DNA from: Thermoanaerobaculia bacterium
Lineage (GTDB): Bacteria; Acidobacteriota; Thermoanaerobaculia; Multivoradales; JAIOJS01
NCBI GenBank assembly: GCA_030429235.1
Contig: JAUIDB010000001.1
Location: forward strand, 305,638-369,637
DNA length: 64,000 bases
Direction: 5' to 3'
Within the stretch, counting starts at the first letter, position 1; every line of letters starts with the position of its first letter. Positions 43,289 through 51,747 of the stretch are shown piece by piece. A program made the translations under genes and the position numbers. Below the pieces are notes generated by a model. The model was not told the DNA's origin and did not search any database. It saw nothing but the letters and a program-made list of their open reading frames with translations.

Positions 43289-44908
43289 ATGTTGCAACGC
43301 TCGATCGCACTCGCTTTGGCCGCCGCCTTCGGAATCGCCACTGCGAGCTTCGCCCAGTCCTCCAGCTACAACTTCGTCAGATTGACGTCTTTCGAGCCGC
43401 TCACACCTGTGCCGGGTGGTGGGATCAGTGTCTATCAGGTGACGGCGCTCAGTGACTCTGGGCGGGTAGCCTTCACGACCGAGCGGCCCGGCCCGAGTCG
43501 ATCCATCGTCGTTTCCGATGGTACGTCCTCGTTGATCCTCGGGGACACGGCCGGGCCGATTGCAGCGTTCAGCACGCCTGACATCAACGGGTCCGATCAG
43601 GTTTCCTCCAGAACCATCCTCGACGCCGGGGGAGACCAGATCGTTTTTGGCGACGCGAGCCCCTTGACGACCATCGTCGGTCCGTATGAAAACCTGGGCA
43701 ACAGCACTGGGCTCAATGACTCCGGTGTCGTGGTCTTTTCCGCCGAGTTCGGGCCCAGCGGTGCTTCGGTCACGACCTTTGACGGGAACGTTTTTTCCAC
43801 GATCGAGGATGAGTCTGGACCGTTCTATTTCTTCGCCGATCCGGTGATCAACAACAGCGGACAGGTTGCTTACGTAGCGGTTTCCGACAGCGTAACGCCT
43901 CGGTTTCGTGCGATCAGGTTCTTCGACGGCACGTCGATTTCGACAATCGTGGACAGCAGCGGGGGCTTTCCCAGGCCCTCGCTCAGCGATTCGGGCGAAA
44001 TCGCCTACATGGTGAGCGCGGAAGAGGTCATCCGTTCGTTCGACGGTGCGTCGACGACGCTCGTCGCCGACACGAGCGGTCCGTTTGCCTCCCTCGGCCC
44101 TCCGACGCTGAACAATGCGGGCGCAATCGCGTTCGCGGCCACAACGGACGACGGGCGAACGACTATCAACGTCCACCAGGGCGGGACGGTCACAGAGGTC
44201 ATCAGCACGGGCGATACCCTCGACGGGAAGACAATCGGAGCAACGTCCGCTTTTCTGCTCTTCGGCACAGACGCTTTCAATAACGATGGCTCGCTCGCGT
44301 TTACTGCCGTGTTTTCTGATTCGACGAGCGCCGTCTATCGAGCAGACCCGATCGACGGATACGACTTTGGAGATGCCGGTGGCGCCTATCCTACGCTTGA
44401 GGCAGACGACGGCGCACGCCATCTCGTCGGCCTTGGTGGCGGCCCTCTTCTCGGCAGTAGCATAGACGCTGATCCCGATGGGCAGCCGACAGCGAACGCT
44501 GACGGGGACGACCTCGATGGTACCGACGACGAGGATGGGATCTCGTTCTCGGGAATGTGGCTCGGTGCCACAGGCTCGGCCCAGGTGATCGTGACCTGTC
44601 CGAGCGGTGGGTGCACGGCGTTCCTGGACGGCTGGATCGACTTCGACCGGGATGGTTCGTGGGCCGGCGCGGGGGAGCAGGTCTTCTCTTCGGAGCTGCT
44701 CAGCGAGGGGCTCAACGTCCTCGAGATCCCGGTCGGCGCCACGACTCCGGGTTCCTGCGTCGTCCGAATGAGGCTGTCGACCTCCGGCGGTCTGTTCCCG
44801 ACGGGAGTCGCCGCGGACGGGGAGGTCGAGGATCTCGTCGTCCACGTCACCGAGGTACCGCTCTTCGCAGACGGCTTCGAGCTCGGCGACCTCAGCGCCT
44901 GGGAGTAA
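43289..44908 (+). CDS. Secreted GEVED-domain protein with C-terminal GDLSAW tag
   Basis: A 539-residue exported protein with a signal peptide (about 1-26, ending FAQ). Residues about 45-350 contain repeats of the type LNDSGVVVFSAEF and INNSGQVAYVAVS, each followed by an FDG motif. The C-terminal part YDFGDAGGAYPT, DDEDGISFSG and GEVEDLVVHV is a GEVED domain. The end is FADGFELGDLSAWE, like the FG-GAP protein at 5967. It is on the opposite strand to the cassettes, long, and not flanked by attC sites: an island inside the array. Confidence 0.85.
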   Translation: MLQRSIALALAAAFGIATASFAQSSSYNFVRLTSFEPLTPVPGGGISVYQVTALSDSGRVAFTTERPGPSRSIVVSDGTSSLILGDTAGPIAAFSTPDINGSDQVSSRTILDAGGDQIVFGDASPLTTIVGPYENLGNSTGLNDSGVVVFSAEFGPSGASVTTFDGNVFSTIEDESGPFYFFADPVINNSGQVAYVAVSDSVTPRFRAIRFFDGTSISTIVDSSGGFPRPSLSDSGEIAYMVSAEEVIRSFDGASTTLVADTSGPFASLGPPTLNNAGAIAFAATTDDGRTTINVHQGGTVTEVISTGDTLDGKTIGATSAFLLFGTDAFNNDGSLAFTAVFSDSTSAVYRADPIDGYDFGDAGGAYPTLEADDGARHLVGLGGGPLLGSSIDADPDGQPTANADGDDLDGTDDEDGISFSGMWLGATGSAQVIVTCPSGGCTAFLDGWIDFDRDGSWAGAGEQVFSSELLSEGLNVLEIPVGATTPGSCVVRMRLSTSGGLFPTGVAADGEVEDLVVHVTEVPLFADGFELGDLSAWE

Positions 44909-45079
44909 GTCCTCGCCGCGCCCCAGCTGGCGGACTTCCTCCGGCTTGGAGTATGAAGTCGGCCGTCAGGACGGGAGCATGACCGTCCCGGGCTGGCGGA
45001 TCGCGGCGCAGAGGCGTGTTGCCAGCCGGATCAGCTGGCAAATGCCGTCAAGGCCCTCGCTTCTGCGATTCTTGCGAGA

Positions 45080-45101
45080 CGTTCGGCCTAGGGGCCGAAC
45101 G
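45080..45101. terminator. Perfect 9-bp hairpin
   Basis: CGTTCGGCC-TAGG-GGCCGAACG. No T-tract. Could be a terminator or RNA-stability element after the secreted-protein gene, about 170 bp away. Confidence 0.35.
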
Positions 45102-45303
45102 AGAGGCGTTAGGGAGCCGCAAAGGCCGGTTCTTCTGACTGCTGTCTGCTCCTTTGCATTGAGCTCGAGGGAGGTAAGAGCGGTCTGAGGCCGAATAGCC
45201 GACTGCAGACCGTTACCTTTCACCGATCCGACGTCGTCAACGCCGAAAGAGAAGACAGAAAGGCAATCTAGCGAAGGGAAGAAGAAGGCGCTTCACTTGA
45301 CAG

Positions 45304-45329
45304 GGGGGTCCATAGCCGGTTGGTTGGGC
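45304..45329 (-). repeat. Truncated attC, right end only
   Basis: GGGGTCCATAGCCGGTTGG ending GTTGGGC matches the outer right arm of the family. The left arm is absent, replaced by unrelated sequence. Its GTTGGGC pairs with GCCCAAC at 45886 across the toxin-antitoxin cassette. Confidence 0.65.
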
Positions 45330-45338
45330 GGCAAGAGG

Positions 45339-45638
45339 CTAGAAGTCTGGCAGAGAACCTCTGCTTGAATGCCAGAAGGCTAGGATCTCTACGTGGTCGC
45401 TGACAACCCTGTAGTAAATGTGATAGCCGATGCGACCCAGGTGAAACCGTCTGATCAGGTCATGCCCTTGAATCGGAACTCTAGCACCGATTCCCGGCTG
45501 ATCAGCTAGAAGAACGAACGCTCTCTCAACCTCGTCGGCGAGGAGTGTCGGTGCTGCTTGGCGGTTCTCCCCCCACCATTTCGAGGCCTCTCGGAGATGC
45601 CGCTCAGCGGTGGGTACGACACTGAGTCGATACTTCAA
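45339..45638 (-). CDS. ParE/RelE-type toxin
   Basis: A 99-residue toxin. Seen: AERHLREASKWWGENR, LLADEVERAFVLLADQPGIGARV and the closing YHIYYRVVSDHVEILAFWHSSRG, the RelE/ParE superfamily C-terminal pattern. Its start overlaps the antitoxin stop by 4 bp. Intact; the only toxin-antitoxin module in the array that is both complete and of a known family. Confidence 0.92.
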   Translation of the reverse strand: MKYRLSVVPTAERHLREASKWWGENRQAAPTLLADEVERAFVLLADQPGIGARVPIQGHDLIRRFHLGRIGYHIYYRVVSDHVEILAFWHSSRGSLPDF

Positions 45639-45862
45639 CCCTGGCGGAGTTCCTCGAGAAGTTCCCAGCCGTCGACGGTCTCGCCTCGGTCGGCTTCCGC
45701 AAGTGCCTGCTGGAGTTCGGACACTTGTTCGGGCGTCAGGTCGAAGGGTGCCTCGACATCCGGCACAAGAACGGTAACGAGAACCCCCTCGGGAAGTGCG
45801 CCGGCCGGAATATCGAGCTGGCCATCGACGACCCTGGCATTGAGCATTTTCATACCGACCAT
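45635..45862 (-). CDS. Antitoxin of the ParE-type module
   Basis: A 75-residue small protein upstream of the toxin. The beta-rich N-terminus (MLNARVVDGQLDIPAGALPEG) resembles AbrB/Phd-type antitoxins with swapped-hairpin DNA binding, and the acidic C-terminal helix (DLTPEQVSELQQALAEADRG) would neutralise the toxin. A second Met at residue 4 is a possible start. Confidence 0.85.
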   Translation of the reverse strand: MVGMKMLNARVVDGQLDIPAGALPEGVLVTVLVPDVEAPFDLTPEQVSELQQALAEADRGETVDGWELLEELRQG

Positions 45863-45885
45863 TCTACTGGAACGACGGCCTTGCA

Positions 45886-46014
45886 GCCCAACGGACGGAA
45901 GCTAACCGGCCCAACTGGCGAGCGCCTACGCCAGACGGAAGGCAGATGAGCCCAGCGGGATGAAGTGAGTTTGTGGCAAGCACCTGTTGGGTCCGGTTCA
46001 GCGGGTTGTTAGGC
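45886..46014 (-). repeat. attC site
   Basis: Ends GCCCAAC and GTTAGGC; inner stem CCCAAC/GTTGGG. The mismatched ends are expected in an array, since each half belongs to a different cassette. Confidence 0.93.
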
Positions 46015-46019
46015 CGCAG

Positions 46020-46925
46020 CTAGTCACCCGGTTCTTCAAGCTCGTACGAAACGGCCGCTACGACTTCGCCTTCGCGGAGCAGGGCCAGTCGCCAGGTTCC
46101 CGGCGGGTCACCCTCATCAACGGCCAGCTCAATAACTACCTTCTCGTTGTACGACCCGAGTGGCATTGTGAGTTCGCGCCGACTTCGGTCGAAGTCTACG
46201 CCTTCAGGGATCTTGGGCAACGAGCCCGTCAAAGGGAAGCGAAGAACAAGGTCGTATTCACGAGGACTGTTCTCACCAGTTTGAACCTCCCAAACAAAGG
46301 TCGTGTCTGGCTCCGGCGGTAGGCTCGTCGTGGCGCGCTCCTTCTTGACTTCACCTTCGTGGACAGTGCCAAGTCCGAACCACATCTCCGTTCGGACAAG
46401 GGGGGTGAAGGTCGTAGCGTTGCCTTTCAACCGTTCATGAACGTAGCCGGCTGCAGGCGCTTCGCGCGCTATCTGAATCTCCCCTACTGAAGTCTCAGTT
46501 TCAAAGGAGTAGACCTCATGGGTTGCGGATCCCTCCGCCTTCACAGCTTCATGGCGACCCACTTCTTCCCGCAGAGCTTCCAGGACCTTAAGTTCGCCGG
46601 CCCGCAGCTCAGCCTCGGAAAGACCGGGACGGCCCACCCAAGGGCTGTAGGTTCGGACGAGCCGGACCGCCTCATCGCTTTCGAACTCCAAGAGTTCTCG
46701 GATCACGTGGAGTCCAAACGGCTCAAACGTCACACCGTACCGCGTCCGCTCGATCTGGTCCTTGTAAAGGCGTGTACCGGCCTCCGATAACGATGCTTCC
46801 TGTATCTCAAGGCGCCCGCCACCGACCTTGAACTCTATCGAGTCTGTCGCGGTCGATGAAGTTGCAGCACCTAGGAGTAAAGCAAGTGATAGAAGATAGT
46901 TACGCAAAGATTTCTCCAAGTGCAA
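46020..46925 (-). CDS. Secreted protein, gene cassette
   Basis: A 301-residue protein, the largest in the intact array. Signal peptide about 5-27 (ending SSTATDS region), then a beta-rich domain with many charged residues. No recognised family. Facing attC ends are GTTAGGC and GCCTAAC. Confidence 0.78.
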   Translation of the reverse strand: MHLEKSLRNYLLSLALLLGAATSSTATDSIEFKVGGGRLEIQEASLSEAGTRLYKDQIERTRYGVTFEPFGLHVIRELLEFESDEAVRLVRTYSPWVGRPGLSEAELRAGELKVLEALREEVGRHEAVKAEGSATHEVYSFETETSVGEIQIAREAPAAGYVHERLKGNATTFTPLVRTEMWFGLGTVHEGEVKKERATTSLPPEPDTTFVWEVQTGENSPREYDLVLRFPLTGSLPKIPEGVDFDRSRRELTMPLGSYNEKVVIELAVDEGDPPGTWRLALLREGEVVAAVSYELEEPGD

Positions 46926-46940
46926 GGCGGTTCGCCTGCG

Positions 46941-47069
46941 GCCTAACGGATGGAGCTAACCGGCCCAACCGGCGAGTCCACTTCGGCAGGCGGAAGACCG
47001 ATGAGCCAAGCGGGATGAAGTGAGTCTGTGGCAGGCACGTGTTGGGTCTGGTTTAGCGGTTGGTTAGCG
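46941..47069 (-). repeat. attC site
   Basis: Ends GCCTAAC and GTTAGCG. The last base deviates from the R consensus; the right inner arm reads GTTGGGTCTGGTTTAG. Confidence 0.9.
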
Positions 47070-47085
47070 GGACACCACGGGACCG

Positions 47086-47550
47086 TCAAAGTACAGTGAC
47101 ATTCTGCACACTCATTCGGTACGCACCCTTTCTACGAACCACTTCGTCGGCTGTCATGTAGGAAATCTGAATCGTCGTCTCCTCGTCGAAGGCCGCGCCT
47201 AGGGGTAGGTGCAGAAGGCCAACCGCACCCGGCTGGATCTCGAGGTTGCCCGACCATCGAACCACTGTCAGGGCAACTCCGTCCGGACGGAGGTCCGGGT
47301 CGGGCGGATCGACGGCCAACGTGAAACCTTTCGGAGGCGAGACCTTCCAACGACGAGCTACCGCCTCTTGGAGCTCTACCTCTGTAACGACTACAGGTTG
47401 CCGGTTCGTGAGCGACTCAGTCTCCAACGTGATACTCGACTCATCGGGCACCTGGACTATCGAGACCAGAGAAGATGGATCCTGAGCGCAACTACTAGTG
47501 AAAGCCCACATTAGGGACATCAACGCGATTCGCTTCGATTCTCGGTTCAC
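47086..47550 (-). CDS. Putative lipoprotein, gene cassette
   Basis: A 154-residue protein with a hydrophobic N-terminus ending in a lipobox-like FTSSC at about residue 22, then a beta-rich domain. Function unknown. Confidence 0.75.
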   Translation of the reverse strand: MNRESKRIALMSLMWAFTSSCAQDPSSLVSIVQVPDESSITLETESLTNRQPVVVTEVELQEAVARRWKVSPPKGFTLAVDPPDPDLRPDGVALTVVRWSGNLEIQPGAVGLLHLPLGAAFDEETTIQISYMTADEVVRRKGAYRMSVQNVTVL

Positions 47551-47656
47551 CCTGAACTCTCCTTCGCAAGTGGATATAGCAACCTATGGTGCAGAGACTG
47601 AAGGTGAAACATGGCGTCGAAGTGGCCTCGTCATGGCAGACCCCGGCGCCATGTCC

Positions 47657-47785
47657 GGCTAACGGATGGAGCTAACCGGCCCAACTGGCGGGGTGATCTC
47701 AGCAGGCGGAAGACCGATGAGCCAAGTGTGACGAGGTGAGTTTGTGGCAGGCACGTGTTGGGTCCGGTTCAGCGGTTGGTTGGGC
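47657..47785 (-). repeat. attC site
   Basis: Ends GGCTAAC and GTTGGGC; inner stem CCCAAC/GTTGGG. The GGCTAAC variant nearly matches GTTAGCG on the other side of the cassette. Confidence 0.92.
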
Positions 47786-47806
47786 CGTCGCCTCAAGCAC
47801 TTCGCA

Positions 47807-48214
47807 CTACTCAAACTCGAGGTCATTGTCGTAGCACCACTCTTTCAGTGCCTCGTCAATTGCGAGCTCTTCATACTCGTACCACGACGATAGCAAACCA
47901 AGGCGATCAAGGAGGCCCTTGAATCGAGAATAGGCCCCGGGCCCGCGAAAGAACTCGAAGACGTCTTCCCGATGATCAGGCGAATGCTGGGCAACAAAGT
48001 TCAATGCGAGGGTTCGACCAAGACCGAGCTCGGCCTTGTCGGGTAGCGGAAGGTAGTCGTCCCCTTCCTCAATGTCGTCCGGAAGTTCGCCAAGCTCTGC
48101 TACCGACGAGTACCAGTAGACAACACCTGTCGAGCGCGACACATACGCCTCAGACTCACCAATTGGAGCAGAGCAAAGAATGTCGTAAGCGTCGCGGAGA
48201 TCGGAGTACTTCAT
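47807..48214 (-). CDS. UPF0158-family protein, gene cassette
   Basis: A 135-residue protein from the ATG at 48214. Seen: KYSDLRDAYDILCSAP, TGVVYWYSS, ELPDDIEEGDDYLPLPDKAELGLG and a helical C-terminus with FVAQHSPDHREDVFEFFRGPGAY, all characteristic of UPF0158. Function unknown; the family is frequent in integron and accessory regions. Confidence 0.88.
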   Translation of the reverse strand: MKYSDLRDAYDILCSAPIGESEAYVSRSTGVVYWYSSVAELGELPDDIEEGDDYLPLPDKAELGLGRTLALNFVAQHSPDHREDVFEFFRGPGAYSRFKGLLDRLGLLSSWYEYEELAIDEALKEWCYDNDLEFE

Positions 48215-48226
48215 GGTGCCAGCGCG

Positions 48227-48355
48227 GCCCAACGGACCGGAGCTAACCGGCCCCACTGGCGACACAGCTCGGCGTAGCCCTGAGCGTTGAGCCCATTGGT
48301 AGAAAGTGAGTTTGCGGCAAGCACCTGTGGGGTCCGGTTCAGCGGTTGGTTGGGC
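48227..48355 (-). repeat. attC site
   Basis: Ends GCCCAAC and GTTGGGC; inner stem CCCCAC/GTGGGG, a compensated change against the common CCCAAC/GTTGGG. Confidence 0.93.
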
Positions 48356-48411
48356 GGCGTCTCAAGACCGGCAAAGGAAGACGAGACGGGTTGTTTGACA
48401 TTCGGCGCTAG

Positions 48412-49116
48412 CTACCAAGGATGGAACTCTAGACTCGGGAAGGCCTCAACCAGAAACTGAGCAGGAAGGGACCCGATGACAGACGGTAGGTCCCCCAGAG
48501 AAACGTGGGTTCCATATGACCCTCGATCGCTAGGCGCAGGAATCTCCATCCAGACACGCTGGTCTGCCTCTAGGAGCATGAACTGTAGAGTCGTTCCAGA
48601 ACCGTCGACCACCCCAATGAAATCGGTATCGTGCACGAGTCGGGGTAGCAACTCGGATACGACGGCTCCGAGAGGCATTGACAAGGGGGTGCTGCTCGGC
48701 ACCTCTTCGCCGGAGGCGTGGAAGCAATAGAAGACGTCGAACTCGCCGGCCTGTATTGGCCACCGGATTAGCTCGCTGGGGTCGCTAATGCCGTAGAAGC
48801 CGACGGAGGTCAGTTTGGCGAGGTCAATGACCCTCCTGCGAGCTTCTTCTGCTTGGGACCACGCAAAGCACATGTAGATGGAATGTGGACCGAAGGCATA
48901 GTCGGTAACTTTTGGATTGTCGATGTCGTCACTCGCATGAGGACCGTTCATAGCCGGAAAGATCAAGCTCAGCTCGTTGAAGAACCGCCGAAGCTCACGG
49001 GAGTCTAGCTCGCTGGAGTCCTGAGACTCCTCACGCTGCCCTTCGTACCATTCCAGGAAGAGTGACTTGGAAGAAGGAGCAACGCTGCTATCGAAGACCA
49101 CGAGGTCGAAACTCAT
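48412..49116 (-). CDS. Hypothetical protein, immunity-like, gene cassette
   Basis: A 234-residue soluble protein opening MSFDLVVFDSSVAPSSKSLFLEWY and containing FPAMNGPHASDDIDNPKVTDY, a pattern I associate with uncharacterised proteins found near polymorphic-toxin immunity genes. The second half is a separate alpha-beta domain. Function unknown. Confidence 0.78.
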   Translation of the reverse strand: MSFDLVVFDSSVAPSSKSLFLEWYEGQREESQDSSELDSRELRRFFNELSLIFPAMNGPHASDDIDNPKVTDYAFGPHSIYMCFAWSQAEEARRRVIDLAKLTSVGFYGISDPSELIRWPIQAGEFDVFYCFHASGEEVPSSTPLSMPLGAVVSELLPRLVHDTDFIGVVDGSGTTLQFMLLEADQRVWMEIPAPSDRGSYGTHVSLGDLPSVIGSLPAQFLVEAFPSLEFHPW

Positions 49117-49143
49117 CGAGGCCTCCTAAGTGTTGCCAACGCC

Positions 49144-49272
49144 GCCCAACGGATGGAGCTAACCGGCCCAACTGGCGAGGCTACCTCTGCAGCCGGAAGA
49201 CCGATGAGCCAAGTGGGATGAAGTGAGTTTGTGGCAGGCACGTGTTGGGTCCGGTTCAGTGGCTTGTTGTGC
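49144..49272 (-). repeat. attC site
   Basis: Ends GCCCAAC and GTTGTGC. The unusual GTTGTGC is exactly complemented by GCACAAC at 49573 across the cassette. Confidence 0.93.
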
Positions 49273-49308
49273 GGCCTGAGGAAGCGGGTCGCGAGTCAAG
49301 AGGAGGAG

Positions 49309-49578
49309 CTAGAAGAGGGGATCGCCTTTGAGGCCACCCAGGATCGTCACAATCCCGTAGGCAACTGGCACAACCGAATAGGCGATGAAGTGAATAGCGG
49401 CACCGGCGGTTCCGAAGCGTTCTTTCATCGGTTCCAGTTTGCCCAATTTGGCGGGATTAGTGATCCGCAGGAAGGCCATGTAGAGGCCAAACAGGATGGC
49501 AGCTGCACCAACTGTGACGGTTACTGGATTCAACTGGGACTCCTTAGTTTGAGCTTGGACCTCTGGCAGGACGCACAA
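49309..49578 (-). CDS. Small membrane protein, gene cassette
   Basis: Up to 89 residues with two membrane helices (about 19-37 and 63-82) separated by a basic loop. The first 15 residues run out of the attC and may not be translated. Function unknown. Confidence 0.65.
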   Translation of the reverse strand: MCVLPEVQAQTKESQLNPVTVTVGAAAILFGLYMAFLRITNPAKLGKLEPMKERFGTAGAAIHFIAYSVVPVAYGIVTILGGLKGDPLF

Positions 49579-49701
49579 CGTATGGAAGCTAACCGGCCCA
49601 ACCGGCGGGGTTGTTGGCCAGACGGAAGATCGTTGAGCCCAGTGCGATGAAGTGAGTTTGTGGCAGGCAACTGTTGGGTCCGGTTCAGCGGTTGGTTGGG
49701 C
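49573..49701 (-). repeat. attC site
   Basis: Ends GCACAAC and GTTGGGC; inner stem CCCAAC/GTTGGG. Confidence 0.92.
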
Positions 49702-49967
49702 CAGCTGGAGTAGAGGATACCGCTACCGTTTCGAGAGCGTGTCGCATGTCAGGGATGGTGGCTGGCGATGACGCCTGTCGCGTCACGAGGGCCGGGTGGG
49801 GGGAGGCTTCGAATTGCCGGCGATCGGTCGCCAGGGCGAGAGCGGGGCCAATGTCGACGGTGGACCAGTGGGCACGGAGAGCTTGGCCGGTTCCGATTGG
49901 AGCGGTTGCCGCGGCAGGCATGTCAGACGGGCCGAAGGCCTTACCTAGTTTCTGTGTATCCCCAGCG
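49702..49967 (-). repeat. ORF-less gene cassette, family copy A
   Basis: A 266-bp cassette with no convincing start or coding frame. It is homologous to copies B, C and D (51748, 55260, 63540): all begin near the left attC with a CAGCTGGAG-like motif, share a GGGCGGTGGAA-like block and end with GCCGAAGGCC close to the right attC. Copy A is among the more diverged. On the minus strand the conserved GGCCTTCGGCC forms a short hairpin near the cassette's 5' side. Confidence 0.75.
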
Positions 49968-50096
49968 GCCCAACGGACGGAGCTAACCGGCCCAACTGGC
50001 GACGCCACCCCGGCAGACGGAAGAACGACTAGCCCAGCGGCATGAAGTGAGTTTGTGGCAGGCACGTGTTGGGTCCGGTTCAGCGGTTGGTTGGGC
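49968..50096 (-). repeat. attC site
   Basis: Ends GCCCAAC and GTTGGGC; inner stem CCCAAC/GTTGGG. Confidence 0.93.
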
Positions 50097-50105
50097 GGCG
50101 CCACT

Positions 50106-50669
50106 TCAGCGCCGCCAATCTTGGGACAGAAGAGCATAGACGTGAAAGTCAGACGCTACCCCTCGCGCAACACGATACTGGCGAAGTGTACCTTCGTGGC
50201 TGAAACCACACCGCCTAAGAAGAGCTATCGACCGCTTGTTGGAGGTCATGACATAGGCGTGAACTCGAGTGAAGCCGGCGGTGAGAAATGCCCAGGCCAG
50301 GGCTTGGTCTACAGCTCGGCGCATGAGCCCCTGTCCCCAGTACGCCGGCGAAAGATCGTAGACAAGTTCAGCATGTCGATGCTCTGTAGACCAACTCGAG
50401 AACCCGCAAGTACCGATTAGCTGGTCCTGAGAGTCCGTCAAGGCCCAACGACACGAAGTCGCCGAATTGTTGGCGTCAATGTTCCGCTGTAGGAGGTCCC
50501 GAACTGCCAGAAGGTCCATCTTGGGAAAGCTCGTGTGAGCGAGGACTTCGGGATCGGCAAGATAGTGGAACCAGTTCTCCGCATCCGCGGGTTCCAGTGC
50601 CCGCATTGAGTGCTTCCCCAGAGCGAAGGACGGCGGCTTCGTCTGCTCTTCTAGGTGTGCCGACTTCAC
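50106..50669 (-). CDS. GNAT acetyltransferase, gene cassette
   Basis: A 187-residue RimJ/RimL-like GNAT. Motifs: MRALEPADAENWFHYLADPEV, LVYDLSPAYWGQGLMRRAVD (acetyl-CoA loop) and VMTSNKRSIALLRRCGFSHEG. Cassette-borne acetyltransferases can modify antibiotics or proteins; nothing here shows which. Confidence 0.93.
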   Translation of the reverse strand: MKSAHLEEQTKPPSFALGKHSMRALEPADAENWFHYLADPEVLAHTSFPKMDLLAVRDLLQRNIDANNSATSCRWALTDSQDQLIGTCGFSSWSTEHRHAELVYDLSPAYWGQGLMRRAVDQALAWAFLTAGFTRVHAYVMTSNKRSIALLRRCGFSHEGTLRQYRVARGVASDFHVYALLSQDWRR

Positions 50670-50687
50670 CTATGCGCTTCCTAAGCC

Positions 50688-50816
50688 GCCCAACGGACGG
50701 AGCTAACCGGCCCAACTGGCGAAGCTACTTCGACAGGTGCAAGGCCGATGAGCCAGGTGGGTTGACGTGAGTTTGTGGCGCGCACGTGTTGGGTCCGGTT
50801 CAGCGGTTGGTTAGCC
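50688..50816 (-). repeat. attC site
   Basis: Ends GCCCAAC and GTTAGCC; the latter is complemented by GGCTAAC at 51237. Confidence 0.93.
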
Positions 50817-50826
50817 TGCACCCGAT

Positions 50827-51222
50827 TCAACGTACCGGGGTGTCATGGCCGCACTTTTCGCACACTACAGTTCTCGGCCCAGAGGAGACCTGCACAACAG
50901 GTCGGCTCGGGTTTGTACTGTTGTCGAAATCGATGACTCGGACCGTTGAGCCCGCCTCGAAGTTGCCGACTAGCACGACCGGAATGTCGAGTTCATGGAG
51001 CCTAGCAAGTTCGGGCGAAAGCAAGGCGCCATCATCGCCGAGACGAACTCGAGCCCACTGAGTGGTAGACGACGGAAACCGGAACACGATGCCGGGACCG
51101 ACTAGACCTTGATAGCGACCTGCAATGACTGACGCAATGCGCTCACCCTCTTGGAGGACCCGAAGAAAGAAGAGCGGGACTACCACGACAAGAGCGAAGA
51201 TTATTGCGATGGCTTGAGTCAT
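50827..51222 (-). CDS. SPFH/NfeD-like small membrane protein, gene cassette
   Basis: A 131-residue protein from the ATG at 51222. One N-terminal membrane helix (about 3-22) is followed by VLQEGERIASVIAGRYQGL and GPGIVFRFPSS, like the start of SPFH/stomatin proteins. It then has a short beta-rich domain (VVLVGNFEAGSTVRVID), like an NfeD/OB domain, and a CEKCG end. Much shorter than a full SPFH protein. The domain reading is tentative. Confidence 0.7.
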   Translation of the reverse strand: MTQAIAIIFALVVVVPLFFLRVLQEGERIASVIAGRYQGLVGPGIVFRFPSSTTQWARVRLGDDGALLSPELARLHELDIPVVLVGNFEAGSTVRVIDFDNSTNPSRPVVQVSSGPRTVVCEKCGHDTPVR

Positions 51223-51236
51223 GAGGTTCCAGTGCA

Positions 51237-51366
51237 GGCTAACGGATGGAGCTAACCGGCCCAACTGGCGAGACTACCTCGGCAGGTGGAAGACCGATGA
51301 ACCAAGCGGGACGAAGTGAGTTTGTGGCAGGCACTTGTTGGGTCCGGTTCAGCGGTTGGTTGGGCG
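51237..51366 (-). repeat. attC site
   Basis: Ends GGCTAAC and GTTGGGC; inner stem CCCAAC/GTTGGG. Confidence 0.93.
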
Positions 51367-51401
51367 GGCCCGCCATAGACCTTGAAGTAGCACTGGAGCG
51401 T

Positions 51402-51566
51402 CTAGGCAGGGGGAGACTTCTTCACAAAAAGTGAATAGACCGCCGCGGAGCCGACCACGATCCAAAGGAGAATAGCAGCGGGCGCAGCTGCGTCTAGATT
51501 GGAGAGTGCCAGAACAAGCATGAGAACCGATAGGACAAGCATGAACCAAGCGAATAGGCGACTCAT
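51402..51566 (-). CDS. 54-residue membrane protein, gene cassette
   Basis: From the ATG at 51566 after a GGAGG-like site. Two membrane helices (about 3-22 and 29-46) and a Lys-rich end. One of the shortest coding cassettes here. Function unknown. Confidence 0.65.
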   Translation of the reverse strand: MSRLFAWFMLVLSVLMLVLALSNLDAAAPAAILLWIVVGSAAVYSLFVKKSPPA

Positions 51567-51617
51567 CGAACCTCCGTATTTAACGTGATTGAGGCACAGA
51601 TAATACTTTGCCGGGAC

Positions 51618-51747
51618 GCCCAACGGATGGGAACTAACCGGCCCCACTGGCGAGGGGGTCTAGCGGAGTCGGCGGTGTTGAGCCTGTTGGCAGGGAGTGC
51701 GTTAGTGCCAAGCACTTGTGGGGTCCGGTTCAGTGATTTGGTTGGGC
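51618..51747 (-). repeat. attC site
   Basis: Ends GCCCAAC and GTTGGGC; inner stem CCCCAC/GTGGGG (compensated variant). Confidence 0.93.

Larger units (their letters stand above)
44909..45338. other. Gene-free stretch
   Basis: 430 bp with no convincing gene on either strand. Contains one strong hairpin (45080-45101) and, at the right end, a partial attC right arm. It joins the secreted-protein island to the cassette array. Confidence 0.6.

Noticed and set aside
42902..44845. A 647-codon minus-strand frame opposite the GEVED gene
   Set aside because: Only its last 45 codons are meaningful (the HigB C-terminus); the rest is antisense Arg/Asp-rich read of the secreted-protein gene.
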